Shown here one piece after another: positions 18,577 through 31,140 of a DNA stretch of 46,873 bases (positions within the stretch are counted from its first letter, which is position 1; each line of letters opens with the position of its first letter). The notes under the pieces are model-generated. The model had not been told where the DNA came from and searched no databases. It saw nothing but the letters and a program-made list of their open reading frames with translations. The translations under genes were made by a program, and so were the position numbers. This DNA comes from Deinococcus sp. (lineage in GTDB: Bacteria > Deinococcota > Deinococci > Deinococcales > Deinococcaceae): contig NZ_JAGLBB010000017.1 of NCBI RefSeq assembly GCF_018260555.1, positions 1-46,873 on the forward strand. The letters run 5' to 3'.

Positions 18577-18716
18577 TTCAATGAATTCCGATTGAACGGC
18601 TGTAATGCCCGTTCAATCCGAGCGGATGCGAGGAGGAGCGGGGCGGGTTCCGGGCGTGGAGCTGGCAGGTCGGACCACCGATCTTGCAGCGAAACAGACG
18701 GCAGTCCGTATGGGTT
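18577..18716 (+). repeat. Family A repeat variant between permease and binding protein genes
   Basis: AATTCCGATTGAACGG, a loop and CCGTTCAATCCGAGCGGATG form a 10-bp stem that differs in sequence from the commoner GATTGATTC stem. The remainder (GCGGGTTCCGGGCGTGG, GAAACAGACGGCAG, TCCGTATG) is shared with other copies. Confidence 0.75.
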
Positions 18717-18758
18717 GTTGCCCACCCTTGCACCGGAGTCCGTGTCAGGACAGACCGT

Positions 18759-19517
18759 TCAGTTCGTGCAGCGGACGTCCGTACCGAAGTACTGCCCGCT
18801 CAGCTTGGCGTACGAACCGTCGCTGAGGCTCTTGGTCAGCGCGGCGTTCAGTTCTTTCAGCAGCCCGGCGTTCCCCTTCCTGACGGCCATGCCGATGCGC
18901 TCGTTGAACAGCAGGTTCCCGGCAACCAATTTGCCCTTCTGGGTTTTGACCACTTCCAACCCTGTGAACTTGTCGCCCACCCAGGCGTCCACGCGGCCCG
19001 CCATCAGCGCGGCCTGCGCGTCGGTGTCCCTGGGGAACGTCTTGACGTCCTTCACGCCCGGTACCTTGCGAACGTTGGCCAGGTACGTGGTGCCGACCTG
19101 CACGGCCACAGTCTTGCCTTTCAGGTCAGCGGCTGTCTTGGGGCCACCGACCCGGCTGACAATCGCCCCGCCCGTGCAGTAGTGCGGGTTGCTGAAGTCC
19201 ACGGCCTTGGCCCGTTCGGGCGTGATGCCGTGGCTGGCGATCACGAAGTCGTAGCGGTCCTGCTGCAACCCGATCAGCAGGCCGTCGAAGGGCTGCGTGA
19301 TCCACTGGACTTTCAGGCCCAGCTGCCGGGCAAGCTGATTGGCGAGATCAACCTCGAATCCGGTCAGTTCCTTGCCCTTAAGGAGGTTAAAGGGCGGGAA
19401 CGCGCCCTCGGTGGCGATCTTGATGGTGCCGGATTTCTTGATGTCTTCCCAGGAACGGGCCTGTGCGGTCGTGGCGAGCAGGGCCAGGGCGGTCAGCGTC
19501 AGCAGTGCTTTTTTCAT
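18759..19517 (-). CDS. Polar amino acid ABC transporter substrate-binding protein
   Basis: A 252-residue secreted protein of the extracellular solute-binding family 3 (HisJ/GlnH type). The signal peptide ends near residue 20 (LLATTAQA-RSW). The mature protein has the usual GTIKIATEGAFPPFNLLKGKELTGFEVDL start, followed by the RYDFVIASHGITPERAKAVDFS hinge segment, KTVAVQVGTTYLA and GRVDAWVGDK. It binds an amino acid in the cell envelope and hands it to the permease downstream. The ribosome binding site GGAG lies 7 bases before the ATG. The exact ligand is not predictable by eye. Confidence 0.94.
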   Translation of the reverse strand: MKKALLTLTALALLATTAQARSWEDIKKSGTIKIATEGAFPPFNLLKGKELTGFEVDLANQLARQLGLKVQWITQPFDGLLIGLQQDRYDFVIASHGITPERAKAVDFSNPHYCTGGAIVSRVGGPKTAADLKGKTVAVQVGTTYLANVRKVPGVKDVKTFPRDTDAQAALMAGRVDAWVGDKFTGLEVVKTQKGKLVAGNLLFNERIGMAVRKGNAGLLKELNAALTKSLSDGSYAKLSGQYFGTDVRCTN

Positions 19518-19689
19518 GGGAACTCCTTATCCGGTACTGGGACTGGTGGCCCGGAGCGGGCCGAGCAGTCAGGGGGGTCCAGTGATGGGTGCCTGAGTCT
19601 AGCGCCGCATGAAGGGCAGGTAAACACCCGCAGCGAGTGAGCGCCCCTGGCTGGCCCGATCACGCGGCGGCCTCCCGCATGCGCCCGGC

Positions 19690-19784
19690 TTGAGCGGCTT
19701 TGCAAGCCATACAGTCGGAGTCGGTAGGAGAACACACCGCCGGTACCTGACCACGCGGTGCATTCTCATACGGACTCCGGTGGA
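19690..19784 (-). repeat. Degenerate family A repeat
   Basis: Read on minus after the UgpC-type gene's stop: TGATCCACCGGAGTCCGTATG, then a weakly conserved stretch with GTTCTCCTACCGACTCCGAC. It is only partly alignable to the family. The rest of 19518-19689 holds no gene. Confidence 0.4.
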
Positions 19785-20957
<1,173 letters not shown>

Positions 20958-21193
20958 GGTGTGCCTACCTTTGCCCCTACTCTTACCCGTGAGTGGCCCA
21001 ACGCCCGTGAGGCCAGGCTTGGCCCCTGAGACCGGGGTTGAAGATCGGGTAACCGGGGTGCATGAACGAGAATGCCCGGGGTTTACGCTGGCGCCTTGCT
21101 GACAGCCCGGAGTTTACCACGCTCCCTGAACACGTTCCCCGACCGTGCCGCCTGACCACTGCGGGCTGTCAGTGACACAGACGACATTCGTAT

Positions 21194-21531
21194 CATACGG
21201 ATTCCGTAACTGCTCAGCACGATAAACACGGCAAAAAACGCTTGTTCCCGTTTTGTATGAGCATAATATTTACTGCAAATCTGCCTTGGACGAACCAATT
21301 CGCCCATATCGGCAATTTCAGTCATTTGAAAGCAGCTTCTTAGCAATTTATAGGGCTGAATTCAGATTCTGAGCAATTTACCCTGCTGAGCAGTTACCGG
21401 ATTCCAATTGATTCGCTGCACTTCTGAATCAATCCGAGCGGACGCGAGTGGGAACAGCATACGCCCCTCCGCGGTGTGGAGCCTCAGTCGGCGCTGTTCC
21501 GACTGTGGCGCAGTGGAGCGGCAGTCCGTAT
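21194..21531 (+). repeat. Family A repeat interrupted by a MITE-like insertion
   Basis: The left piece ends TACGGATTCC (21205). The copy resumes at 21398 with CGGATTCCAATTGATTCG, the arm GAATCAATCCGAGCGG, then GTGGCGCAGTGGAGCGGCAG and TCCGTAT. Its last base coincides with the first base of the pilT stop codon (minus). The remainder of the gene-free stretch 20958-21193 shows no feature. Confidence 0.85.
21206..21397. mobile_element. 192-bp MITE-like element with 14-bp TIRs
   Basis: The ends are perfect inverted repeats: GTAACTGCTCAGCA at 21206-21219 and its complement TGCTGAGCAGTTAC at 21384-21397. It is flanked by an 8-bp direct repeat CGGATTCC (21198-21205 and 21398-21405), a target duplication of sequence that is single in the other family A copies. 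The inside is AT-rich compared with the rest of the window and carries a 23-base imperfect direct repeat near the right end (TTCTTAGCAATTTATAGGGC and TTCTGAGCAATTTACCCTGC). No transposase fits in it, so it would need one acting in trans. The parent insertion sequence is not in the window. Confidence 0.85.
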
Positions 21532-22607
21532 CAGTACGCGACGCCGCTGCGGGTCAGCATCAGTTTCAGTTCATGCGGGCTGGTCGCGGCCGACAGGGCC
21601 TCATCCAGGGTGATCAGGGTATTGCGGTACAGCTGCGACAGGTGTTGATCGAAGGTGTGCATGCCGCGAATGTTGTCCTCGATCAGGGCGTCCTTGATCA
21701 GGTGGGTCTTGTTCTCGTCTTTCACGTACTCCTGAATCAGGGGTGTGTTCATCATGATTTCCAGGCCCAGTACGCGGCCCACGCCGTCCGCGCGGCGCAG
21801 CAGGCGCTGGCTGATGATGCCGACCAGAGACTCGGCCAGTTGCAGGCGCACCTGATCGCGCTCATAGGGCGGGAAGACATTGATGATGCGGTTCACGCTG
21901 CGTACAGCGTCCTGGGTGTGCAGCGTGCTCAGAACCAGGTGGCCGGTCTGCGCGGCGCTCAGGGCGGCCTCCACGGTTTCCTTGTCGCGTATCTCGCCGA
22001 TCATGATCACGTCCGGGTCCTGGCGCATGGCGAACTTCAGGGCGGTGCGGAAGTCGCGGGTGTCGCTGCCGATCTCGCGCTGCACGACAATACTCTTCTT
22101 GTTCTTGTGCAGAATCTCGATGGGGTCCTCGACCGTGATGATGTTGTACGCGAACGAGCGGTTGATCTGGTCGATCAGGCTGGCCAGGGTGGTGCTCTTG
22201 CCGCTGCCGGTCGGGCCAGTCACGAGAATCATGCCGCGCGGCGCGTTGGCCAGGTGCCGGAGCACGTCAGTGGGCAGACCCAGCGCGTCGAAACCGGGAA
22301 TGGCGTTCAAGACGGTGCGCATGACCACGCCGACGGCGCCACGCTGACGGAAGACGTTGCAGCGGAAGCGGCCCAGGCCCGAAACGCTGTACGCCAGGTC
22401 CAGTTCGTTGCGGTACGTGAAGTCGTCCCACTGGTCGGCGGTCATCAGCGCCTGCGCGAGCATCTGCGTGTCGGGCGGCATCAGTGGTTGCGTGCCGAAC
22501 GGGACGAGTTGCCCGTCGATGCGGCCCATGGGGGGACTACCGGCCTGCAGGTGCACATCCGAGGCGCGCCGGGTGACCATCTCACGCAGCAGCTCGTCAA
22601 GGGTCAC
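21531..22607 (-). CDS. pilT: Type IV pilus twitching motility ATPase PilT
   Basis: A 358-residue retraction ATPase of type IV pili. The N-terminal PAS-like domain starts MTLDELLREMVTRRASDVHL, typical of PilT. The ATPase core has Walker A GPTGSGKST, an Asp box region ITVEDPIEILHKNKKSIVVQ (split across the segment), Walker B VIMIGEIRD, and the His box LVLSTLHTQDAV. The segment LGLEIMMNTPLI replaces the AIRNLIRE motif region of other PilT proteins only in part, so its retraction activity deserves a check. In naturally transformable bacteria PilT powers pilus retraction for twitching and DNA uptake. Its GTG start overlaps the panC stop by four bases (GTGA, 22604-22607), making it the third gene of a coupled operon. 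Confidence 0.94.
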   Translation of the reverse strand: MTLDELLREMVTRRASDVHLQAGSPPMGRIDGQLVPFGTQPLMPPDTQMLAQALMTADQWDDFTYRNELDLAYSVSGLGRFRCNVFRQRGAVGVVMRTVLNAIPGFDALGLPTDVLRHLANAPRGMILVTGPTGSGKSTTLASLIDQINRSFAYNIITVEDPIEILHKNKKSIVVQREIGSDTRDFRTALKFAMRQDPDVIMIGEIRDKETVEAALSAAQTGHLVLSTLHTQDAVRSVNRIINVFPPYERDQVRLQLAESLVGIISQRLLRRADGVGRVLGLEIMMNTPLIQEYVKDENKTHLIKDALIEDNIRGMHTFDQHLSQLYRNTLITLDEALSAATSPHELKLMLTRSGVAY

Positions 22608-23530
22608 GCCGGGCTCACCGTGGGCGAGCTCAGCGTGGGCTGACTGAGCGTCGCAGGGGGGGCCAGGGGCATGTTGTCGATCAACCGGACGCCGAACATG
22701 CGGGCAGCCACAAGGACGCGGTTCATGGAGTCACTGTCCATGATTTCCCTTTCATGCATGTCACTGCCCACGACACTCAGGTAATCCAGGGTCAGGTCCG
22801 GGGTGGCGTTCAGTACGTCCAGTCCGGCCTGCCGGAGCGCGGCGCGGCGGCGTTCCCCGCGCGCGTAGGCGGCCTGCACGGCCTGTAATGCCCGCGACAG
22901 CACGGCGGCCTGGGCCCTTTGCTCGGGGCTCAGGTAGGCGTTGCGGCTGCTCAGGGCCAGACCGCTGGTCTCGCGGACGGTGGGCACGCCGCGCACGTCC
23001 ACGTTCAGGTTCAGGTCGCGGACCATGCGGCGCACGACAGCCAGCTGCTGCCAGTCCTTCTCGCCGAAGAACGCGGCGTCCGGGCGCACGAGGTTAAGCA
23101 GTTTCAGAACGACGGTCGCCACGCCCGTGAAGTGACCGGGCCGCGACGCGCCGTCAAGCGGTTCGCTGATGCCGGACACGCTGACACTGGTGCTGAACCC
23201 GTCGGGGTACATGGTGGGCACGTCCGGGTGGAACAGCAGGTCCGCGCCCGCCGCGCCCGCCAGACGCCGGTCGCCCTCCAGGTCGCGGGGGTAGCGGCTC
23301 AGGTCCTCGTGCGGTCCGAATTGCAGGGGGTTCACGAACACGCTGACGACCACGCGCCCGCCGGGCACAGCCGAGCGCGCCTCGCGGATCAGGGTGGCGT
23401 GCCCCTCGTGCAGCGCGCCCATGGTGGGTACGAACGCCACTGCCTGCCCACGCAGCGCGGCGCGCAGGTCGGCGGGGTCCGTGATCAGGGTGGGCTGCGG
23501 GCCGACCCCCGGTTCGGGCGGGGCAGTCAC
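22604..23530 (-). CDS. panC: Pantothenate synthetase
   Basis: A 308-residue enzyme that joins pantoate and beta-alanine using ATP, the last step of pantothenate (coenzyme A) synthesis. The nucleotidyltransferase HIGH motif appears in FVPTMGALHEGHATLI, and VFVNPLQFGPHEDLSRYPRDLEGD, FFGEKDWQQLAVVRRMV and SGLALSSRNAYLS are the diagnostic PanC segments. The C-terminus carries about 25 extra Pro/Ser/Thr residues. The GTG start at 23530 overlaps the stop of the upstream membrane protein gene (GTGA), and its own stop overlaps pilT. A biosynthetic gene between a small membrane protein and a pilus motor has no obvious functional logic. Confidence 0.96.
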   Translation of the reverse strand: MTAPPEPGVGPQPTLITDPADLRAALRGQAVAFVPTMGALHEGHATLIREARSAVPGGRVVVSVFVNPLQFGPHEDLSRYPRDLEGDRRLAGAAGADLLFHPDVPTMYPDGFSTSVSVSGISEPLDGASRPGHFTGVATVVLKLLNLVRPDAAFFGEKDWQQLAVVRRMVRDLNLNVDVRGVPTVRETSGLALSSRNAYLSPEQRAQAAVLSRALQAVQAAYARGERRRAALRQAGLDVLNATPDLTLDYLSVVGSDMHEREIMDSDSMNRVLVAARMFGVRLIDNMPLAPPATLSQPTLSSPTVSPA

Positions 23531-23898
23531 GGCTGGCGTCCACCATCCAGGTTCAGGGCGCCTACAACGGCGTCCAGTACCCAGGAGATCAGCGCCAGGA
23601 TCACGGCCCCGATGATCGCCGCGCCGAAGCCCGCCACGTTCAGGGCCGTCACGCCCGCCACGAGGTACAGGACCACACCGTTCACGACCAGCGTGAACAG
23701 GCCCAGCGTCAGGATGTTCACGGGCAGCGACAGGAGCAGCAACACCGGACGGATCAGGGCGTTCACGATGCCCATGACCAGGGCTGCGATCAGGATGCTC
23801 AGGACGTCCGCGCCCGGCTCGAAACTCACGCCTGCGTACACGCGGGCCAGCAGGTACAGGGCCAGTGCGTTCACCAGCAACCGAAGAATGAAACCCAT
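23527..23898 (-). CDS. Small four-helix membrane protein, YvlD / phage holin family IV
   Basis: A 123-residue protein that is almost wholly hydrophobic, with four predicted helices: LLVNALALYLLARVYAG, ILIAALVMGIVNALIRPVLLLLS, ILTLGLFTLVVNGVVLYLVAG and GAAIIGAVILALISWVLDAVVGAL. The pattern and the NALIRPVLLLLSLPVNILTLG segment match the YvlD/DUF360 family, which databases also call phage holin family IV. There is no phage context, so a housekeeping membrane role is more likely; the function is unknown. The ATG at 23898 is chosen because the homology starts there (MGFILRLLVNALAL) and a -10 box lies 6 bases upstream. It heads an operon with panC and pilT joined by GTGA overlaps. Confidence 0.85.
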   Translation of the reverse strand: MGFILRLLVNALALYLLARVYAGVSFEPGADVLSILIAALVMGIVNALIRPVLLLLSLPVNILTLGLFTLVVNGVVLYLVAGVTALNVAGFGAAIIGAVILALISWVLDAVVGALNLDGGRQP

Positions 23899-23904
23899 GC
23901 CCGT

Positions 23905-23910
23905 AGGATA
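23905..23910 (-). promoter_or_regulatory. -10 box, leaderless start of the YvlD-panC-pilT operon
   Basis: On minus, TATCCT is followed by ACGGGC and the ATG at 23898. The 6-base spacing implies a transcript beginning at the start codon. Confidence 0.55.
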
Positions 23911-24024
23911 CGGGATGCGCCGCGCCCGTATGGACAGCGCCCCCGGATGGCCGAGGGCGCGGGGATTTTCGGAAACTGGAAACCCCCCCAACCAGAAGCC
24001 GTTTCTTTCTGCCCGCGCCGTGGC

Positions 24025-24143
24025 GCAGCTCTGCGAGTCCGTGTTACGCGGCTTCCGCTGCATACCGCACAGGGGTGTACGTGGTTCCTCCTCGCATCCG
24101 CTCGGCTTGATTCAGAACTGCAGCGAATCAACCGGAGTCTAGA
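24025..24143 (-). repeat. Family A small repeat abutting the purB stop
   Basis: On minus, the purB stop TAA is followed by TCTAGACTCCGGTTGATTCG, a loop and GAATCAAGCCGAGCGGATG, then a diverged tail with ACGGACTCGCAGAGC. The stem is GGTTGATTC/GAATCAAGCC with one mismatch. Confidence 0.7.
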
Positions 24144-25451
<1,308 letters not shown>

Positions 25452-25458
25452 GCCCCCG

Positions 25459-25464
25459 ACGCTA
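25459..25464 (-). promoter_or_regulatory. -10 box, leaderless start of purB
   Basis: On minus, TAGCGT is followed by CGGGGGC and the GTG at 25451. The 7-base spacing fits a leaderless transcript. Confidence 0.45.
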
Positions 25465-25514
25465 ACACGCCCGCGCGCCCGTGCGCCGCGCGGTGTCCAG
25501 CCTGCACAGGCGGC

Positions 25515-25644
25515 CCAAGTACCTTGAAGCTCACATGGCGCCATGCCGGAAAAGCGCCGGAACCTCTCCATTCCCGCTTCAATGTACTTTCTTCTGCTCC
25601 GCGCTCCGCGCGGTTTATCGACAAGAAAAACGCAGTGTACTTAG
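25515..25644 (-). repeat. Family B repeat (130 bp, MITE-like), inverted copy
   Basis: On minus it reads CTAAGTACACTGCG to CAAGGTACTTGG. The ends are inverted: CTAAGTAC and GTACTTGG. It shares the internal hairpins, GAGCAGAAGAAAGTAC and GGGAATGGAGAGGTTCCGGC with the copy at 9601-9730. It lies upstream of purB and not at a stop codon. Confidence 0.82.
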
Positions 25645-25712
25645 ACTGCCGGGGTGAACCGTGCAGGGATGAAAGCGGCAGCAGCGGTCCGGGACGAGCG
25701 TGAGAGCCGGGC

Positions 25713-25889
25713 GTGCTGACCGGTCTGGTCGTGCTGATGCTGCTCAGCATCAACCTGGGCGGCCTGATGAGCGTGATCCTGCAACTCGGGCAAGGCGAGT
25801 GGCTGGCGGGACTGGCGTCACTGGGGACGCTGGCCGCGGTGGACGCCCTGGGCTTCCGGGTGCTGCGCGGCCTGCGCGGACAGGACTGA
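25713..25889 (+). CDS. Small membrane protein, 58 residues, unknown function
   Basis: A GTG-started frame of 58 codons with codon use like its neighbours (nearly all G/C third positions). It has two hydrophobic stretches, LVVLMLLSINLGGLMSVILQL and LAGLASLGTLAAVDALGF, joined by GQGEWL and ending in a basic tail (RVLRGLRGQD). The composition is that of a real two-helix membrane protein. It lies 68 bp before the deacetylase gene on the same strand. I do not recognise a family. Support is compositional only, with no strong ribosome binding site. Confidence 0.55.
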   Translation: MLTGLVVLMLLSINLGGLMSVILQLGQGEWLAGLASLGTLAAVDALGFRVLRGLRGQD

Positions 25890-25956
25890 AGAGCGGGGGC
25901 CTGGGCTGTGGCTTTGCCTCCCGTTCGGGGGGCCGGGCTGCGGCAGACTGCCGGGC

Positions 25957-26916
<960 letters not shown>

Positions 26917-26919
<3 letters not shown>

Positions 26920-27002
26920 GGACACTGCGTTTATCTACTAAGTACGTTCCAGTGGGGTGTCCAGACCTGTATCCACCCGGAGAACCTTCATCCGGTACCT
27001 GG
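26917..27002 (+). repeat. Family B repeat, internally deleted copy
   Basis: It begins at the stop codon of the deacetylase gene (TAAGGACACTGCGTTTATCT) and continues ACTAAGTACGTTCCAGTGGGG, lacking the central hairpins. A weak match ends near CCGGTACCTGGG. Confidence 0.6.
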
Positions 27003-27282
27003 GTGTGTTGGGGGGACCGCGAGAGGCATGCGGCTGTGCAGAGGACAGGAGGCGAGGGAAAGGCAAGCCCCGTCTAGCGGCCTCACGTGAGGTTTCCCTG
27101 AACCGTTGAATGTCGTCTGGAACGTTCTTGATGGAGCCCGATGGGCACCCATTGATTTCCTTTTCATAGTGTATGACGTGAACGTTTCAGGGTTGTACAA
27201 GGGTTATACACTGCCTGTCACACGAGTCCGTCCCCACCCCGCCGCACCTCTCGGGTGCACCCGCACCCTTACAGGAGTCACC
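27003..27282 (+). other. Upstream region of the Crp/Fnr gene
   Basis: No gene is seen. It holds a short palindrome TCATA-gtg-TATGA (27164-27176) and a loose inverted pair TGTAC...TATACA (27195-27211) near TTGTAC and TATACA/TACACT promoter-like hexamers. A regulator binding site, perhaps for autoregulation, is possible but not established. Confidence 0.3.
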
Positions 27283-27909
27283 ATGACGTACCTTGCCCCC
27301 GCCGCCCTACCCCAGAACCATGACCTGAACCGCACGGTGCGCCGTGGCCAGACCCTGTACTACGCCGGAGACAGCGCCCCCAGCCTCTACCGCCTGGAGA
27401 GCGGCCTGATGCGCGCCGTGCGCCTCACGCCCGAGGGCCGCAACCTGACCGTTCGCCATATCCGACCCGGCGACATTTTCGGTGAGGAATGCCTGCACGG
27501 CCAGACGCGCGGGCATCAGGTCGTCGCTCTGACCGACACGGTGCTGGTGCCCATTCACCCGCAGCACCTGAGTACCGCTGAACTGTGGGACCTGACCCGT
27601 AGCCTCAGCGCCCAGTTGCAACGCATGATGACCGACGGCGTTCACATTCAGGACGGCGACCTGCGCGAACGCATCGCCCGCTACCTCCTGAACCTCGCCG
27701 ACAGCACCCTGGGCGGCGCGCACGGCGACGGCACCCGCTTCGTGCGCGCCACGCACGAACTGATCGCCGAGGGCACCGGCGCCACGCGTGAAAGTGTCAG
27801 CAAACTGATCGGCGAGATGCGCGACGACGGCCTGTTGAGCCCCGCCTACCGCTGCCTGACCCTGACCGACGAGGACGGCCTGCGCCTCCTGAGTGGCTAC
27901 CACGGCTGA
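27283..27909 (+). CDS. Crp/Fnr family transcriptional regulator (DdrI-like)
   Basis: A 208-residue regulator. The N-terminal cyclic-nucleotide-binding fold (about 15-110) shows VRRGQTLYYAGDSAPSLYRLESGLMRAV and RPGDIFGEECLHG. The cAMP-contact Arg-Ser of true Crp is not evident (QTRGHQVVAL at that place). The dimerisation helix leads to a winged helix (about 130-200) with the recognition element ELIAEGTGATRESVSKLIGEMRDDGL, the Crp/Fnr form; there are no Fnr-type cysteines. It resembles the D. radiodurans Crp-type regulator DdrI, but that is from memory. The ATG at 27283 has AGGAG 8 bases upstream. It lies 133 bp before nurA-herA on the same strand, so a link to DNA damage response is plausible but unproven. 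Confidence 0.85.
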   Translation: MTYLAPAALPQNHDLNRTVRRGQTLYYAGDSAPSLYRLESGLMRAVRLTPEGRNLTVRHIRPGDIFGEECLHGQTRGHQVVALTDTVLVPIHPQHLSTAELWDLTRSLSAQLQRMMTDGVHIQDGDLRERIARYLLNLADSTLGGAHGDGTRFVRATHELIAEGTGATRESVSKLIGEMRDDGLLSPAYRCLTLTDEDGLRLLSGYHG

Positions 27910-28029
27910 ACTGCACCCCGCGCCCGTTTCCGGGAAGCGCCGCCCCGTCCCCGCATGGACAGGCGGCGCTTTTGGCATGGTCTGGGCCACAGCGCACCAG
28001 AGCAGCCGATCAACATTCTGTCCAGCGCG

Positions 28030-28035
28030 TAGAAT
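28030..28035 (+). promoter_or_regulatory. -10 box, leaderless start of nurA-herA
   Basis: TAGAAT is followed by TGCGGGC and the ATG at 28043. No Shine-Dalgarno sequence is present, and no convincing -35 was found at the usual distance. Confidence 0.5.
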
Positions 28036-28042
28036 TGCGGGC

Positions 28043-29061
28043 ATGCGTATTCGCCTTGACCCCTGGCCCGTGGATATCGAGGGCGGGCAACTGAGCCTCA
28101 AAGAATTCAACGGTGAGATTCACGATGTCGAGACTCCGCGCTGGGCCGCCATTCACGCACGCCCGATCCCGGAACGGCTGCGGCAGGTGTTCGTGGTAGA
28201 CGGCAAGCGCCGCATGGAATCCCGTCTGTTCATCGAGGACGATCACGGCCAGAGTGGCCTGGGCGGCTTTGGGGCCTACGTGGTGGGCGCCGTGGAACTG
28301 TGCCCGCACGGCACCCGGCAGGCCGAACTGCGGGCCGTGAAAGCCGCCCGCATCCTGGCACACGCGCCGGACCTGCGCGTTGATCCCATGACGCTCAGCC
28401 CCCGCAACCCGCACACCGGGCGTCTCGAATATACCCCGGTCGCCATGCAGGGCACCGATCCTCTGGCGGCGCTGAACACGTTGCAGCAGCACATGCTGGC
28501 CGCCGAGCAGAACCTCTCTCACGACCTGGCTTCCAAGGTGCCGGCCGACGAGCAGGATGACCGGGAGTGGCTGAGCGCCCTGACCGTTCAGGACGGCACC
28601 CTGCGCGGACGCAACCTGAACGGGGCCGTGGTCGGGTGCGTGAAGACCATGGAGACCATGTACCTGCCCACCGACCGCGCGGGGCTACTGGCGGAACTGA
28701 AACCCGGCGAGCGCACCCCGGTCATGCGCATGACCTACAGCAACGGGCAGTTCACGCGCCTGATCTGGTACGTGCGGCTGTGCGGCGCCGCTTTCTACCA
28801 GCATCCCATGGCGGGCGTCATGCGCCTGGAGATGTTCGCGCCGGACGACCCCGGTTTCCTGCCGCCCATCGTCCGGCAGGTCGCGAACCTCAGCGGCACG
28901 CTCCTGATGCGGCTGGGCGCGCACGCCCACAAGGACCCGCGTGCGCCGCAGAACCTGATTCCCACGGGGGCGCTGGAGCAGGCGATGGGCCGCAGCATGG
29001 GCAGCGCGGACCTCGTGACGCGCCGTATCCGGGCGCACATCGCGGGCCTGCAGGGGGTCGC

Positions 29062-29065
<4 letters not shown>
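28043..29065 (+). CDS. nurA: DNA repair nuclease NurA
   Basis: A 340-residue nuclease of the NurA family, the length of the D. radiodurans protein. NurA works with the HerA translocase to resect DNA ends in double-strand break repair. The first catalytic motif is QVFVVDGKRRMESRL (Asp53 and the following basic/acidic set), and a second acidic site falls in PMAGVMRLEMFAPDD. The C-terminal segment AHAHKDPRAPQNLIPTGAL is typical of deinococcal NurA. The ATG at 28043 is supported by a -10 box 7 bases upstream. Its stop overlaps the herA GTG start (GTGA, 29062-29065), so the two partners are made together. Confidence 0.93.
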
Positions 29066-30885
<1,820 letters not shown>

Positions 30886-30951
30886 ATGGCACTGGGGTAG
30901 GCGGGCCAGGAGCCTGTGCCCACCCCCCTCCTGCTGGGCCCTTCGGTGCGC

Positions 30952-31075
30952 GCCTGATTCGGACCGCCTCTGTTTCTTTGACCACCCGGCGCATAGGCGG
31001 GCTGCCAACTCCAGGCCCGGAGCCCGCCGTTCTCCTGGTTGCTCCGCCCGAACCATTCAACCGGCGTCCACATCC
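30952..31075 (-). repeat. Family A repeat variant between herA and the RluA gene
   Basis: On minus it gives GACGCCGGTTGAATGG, GCGGAGCAACCAGGAG, CGGGCTCCGGGCCTGGAGTTGG, then GAAACAGAGGCGGTCCGAATC, in the same order as the copy at 18577-18716. Confidence 0.6.
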
Positions 31076-31127
31076 CCGCAGGACGGTGGCGGGCGGCCGA
31101 GGAAGGCGGCGTGTGGCTGGGGGGCGG

Positions 31128-31133
31128 TACACT
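31128..31133 (+). promoter_or_regulatory. -10 box, leaderless start of the RluA-type gene
   Basis: TACACT is followed by GCGCGCC and the GTG at 31141, a 7-base spacing. This decides for GTG 31141 over upstream in-frame starts. Confidence 0.5.
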
Positions 31134-31140
31134 GCGCGCC

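Noticed and set aside
23527..23898. Prophage remnant (holin)
   Set aside because: The database name 'phage holin family' is only a family label. No capsid, integrase, lysin or att site is near, and the gene is tightly coupled to panC and pilT.
27164..27176. Radiation/desiccation response motif upstream of the Crp/Fnr gene
   Set aside because: The palindrome TCATA-gtg-TATGA is shorter than and does not match the known 17-bp deinococcal motif as I recall it.
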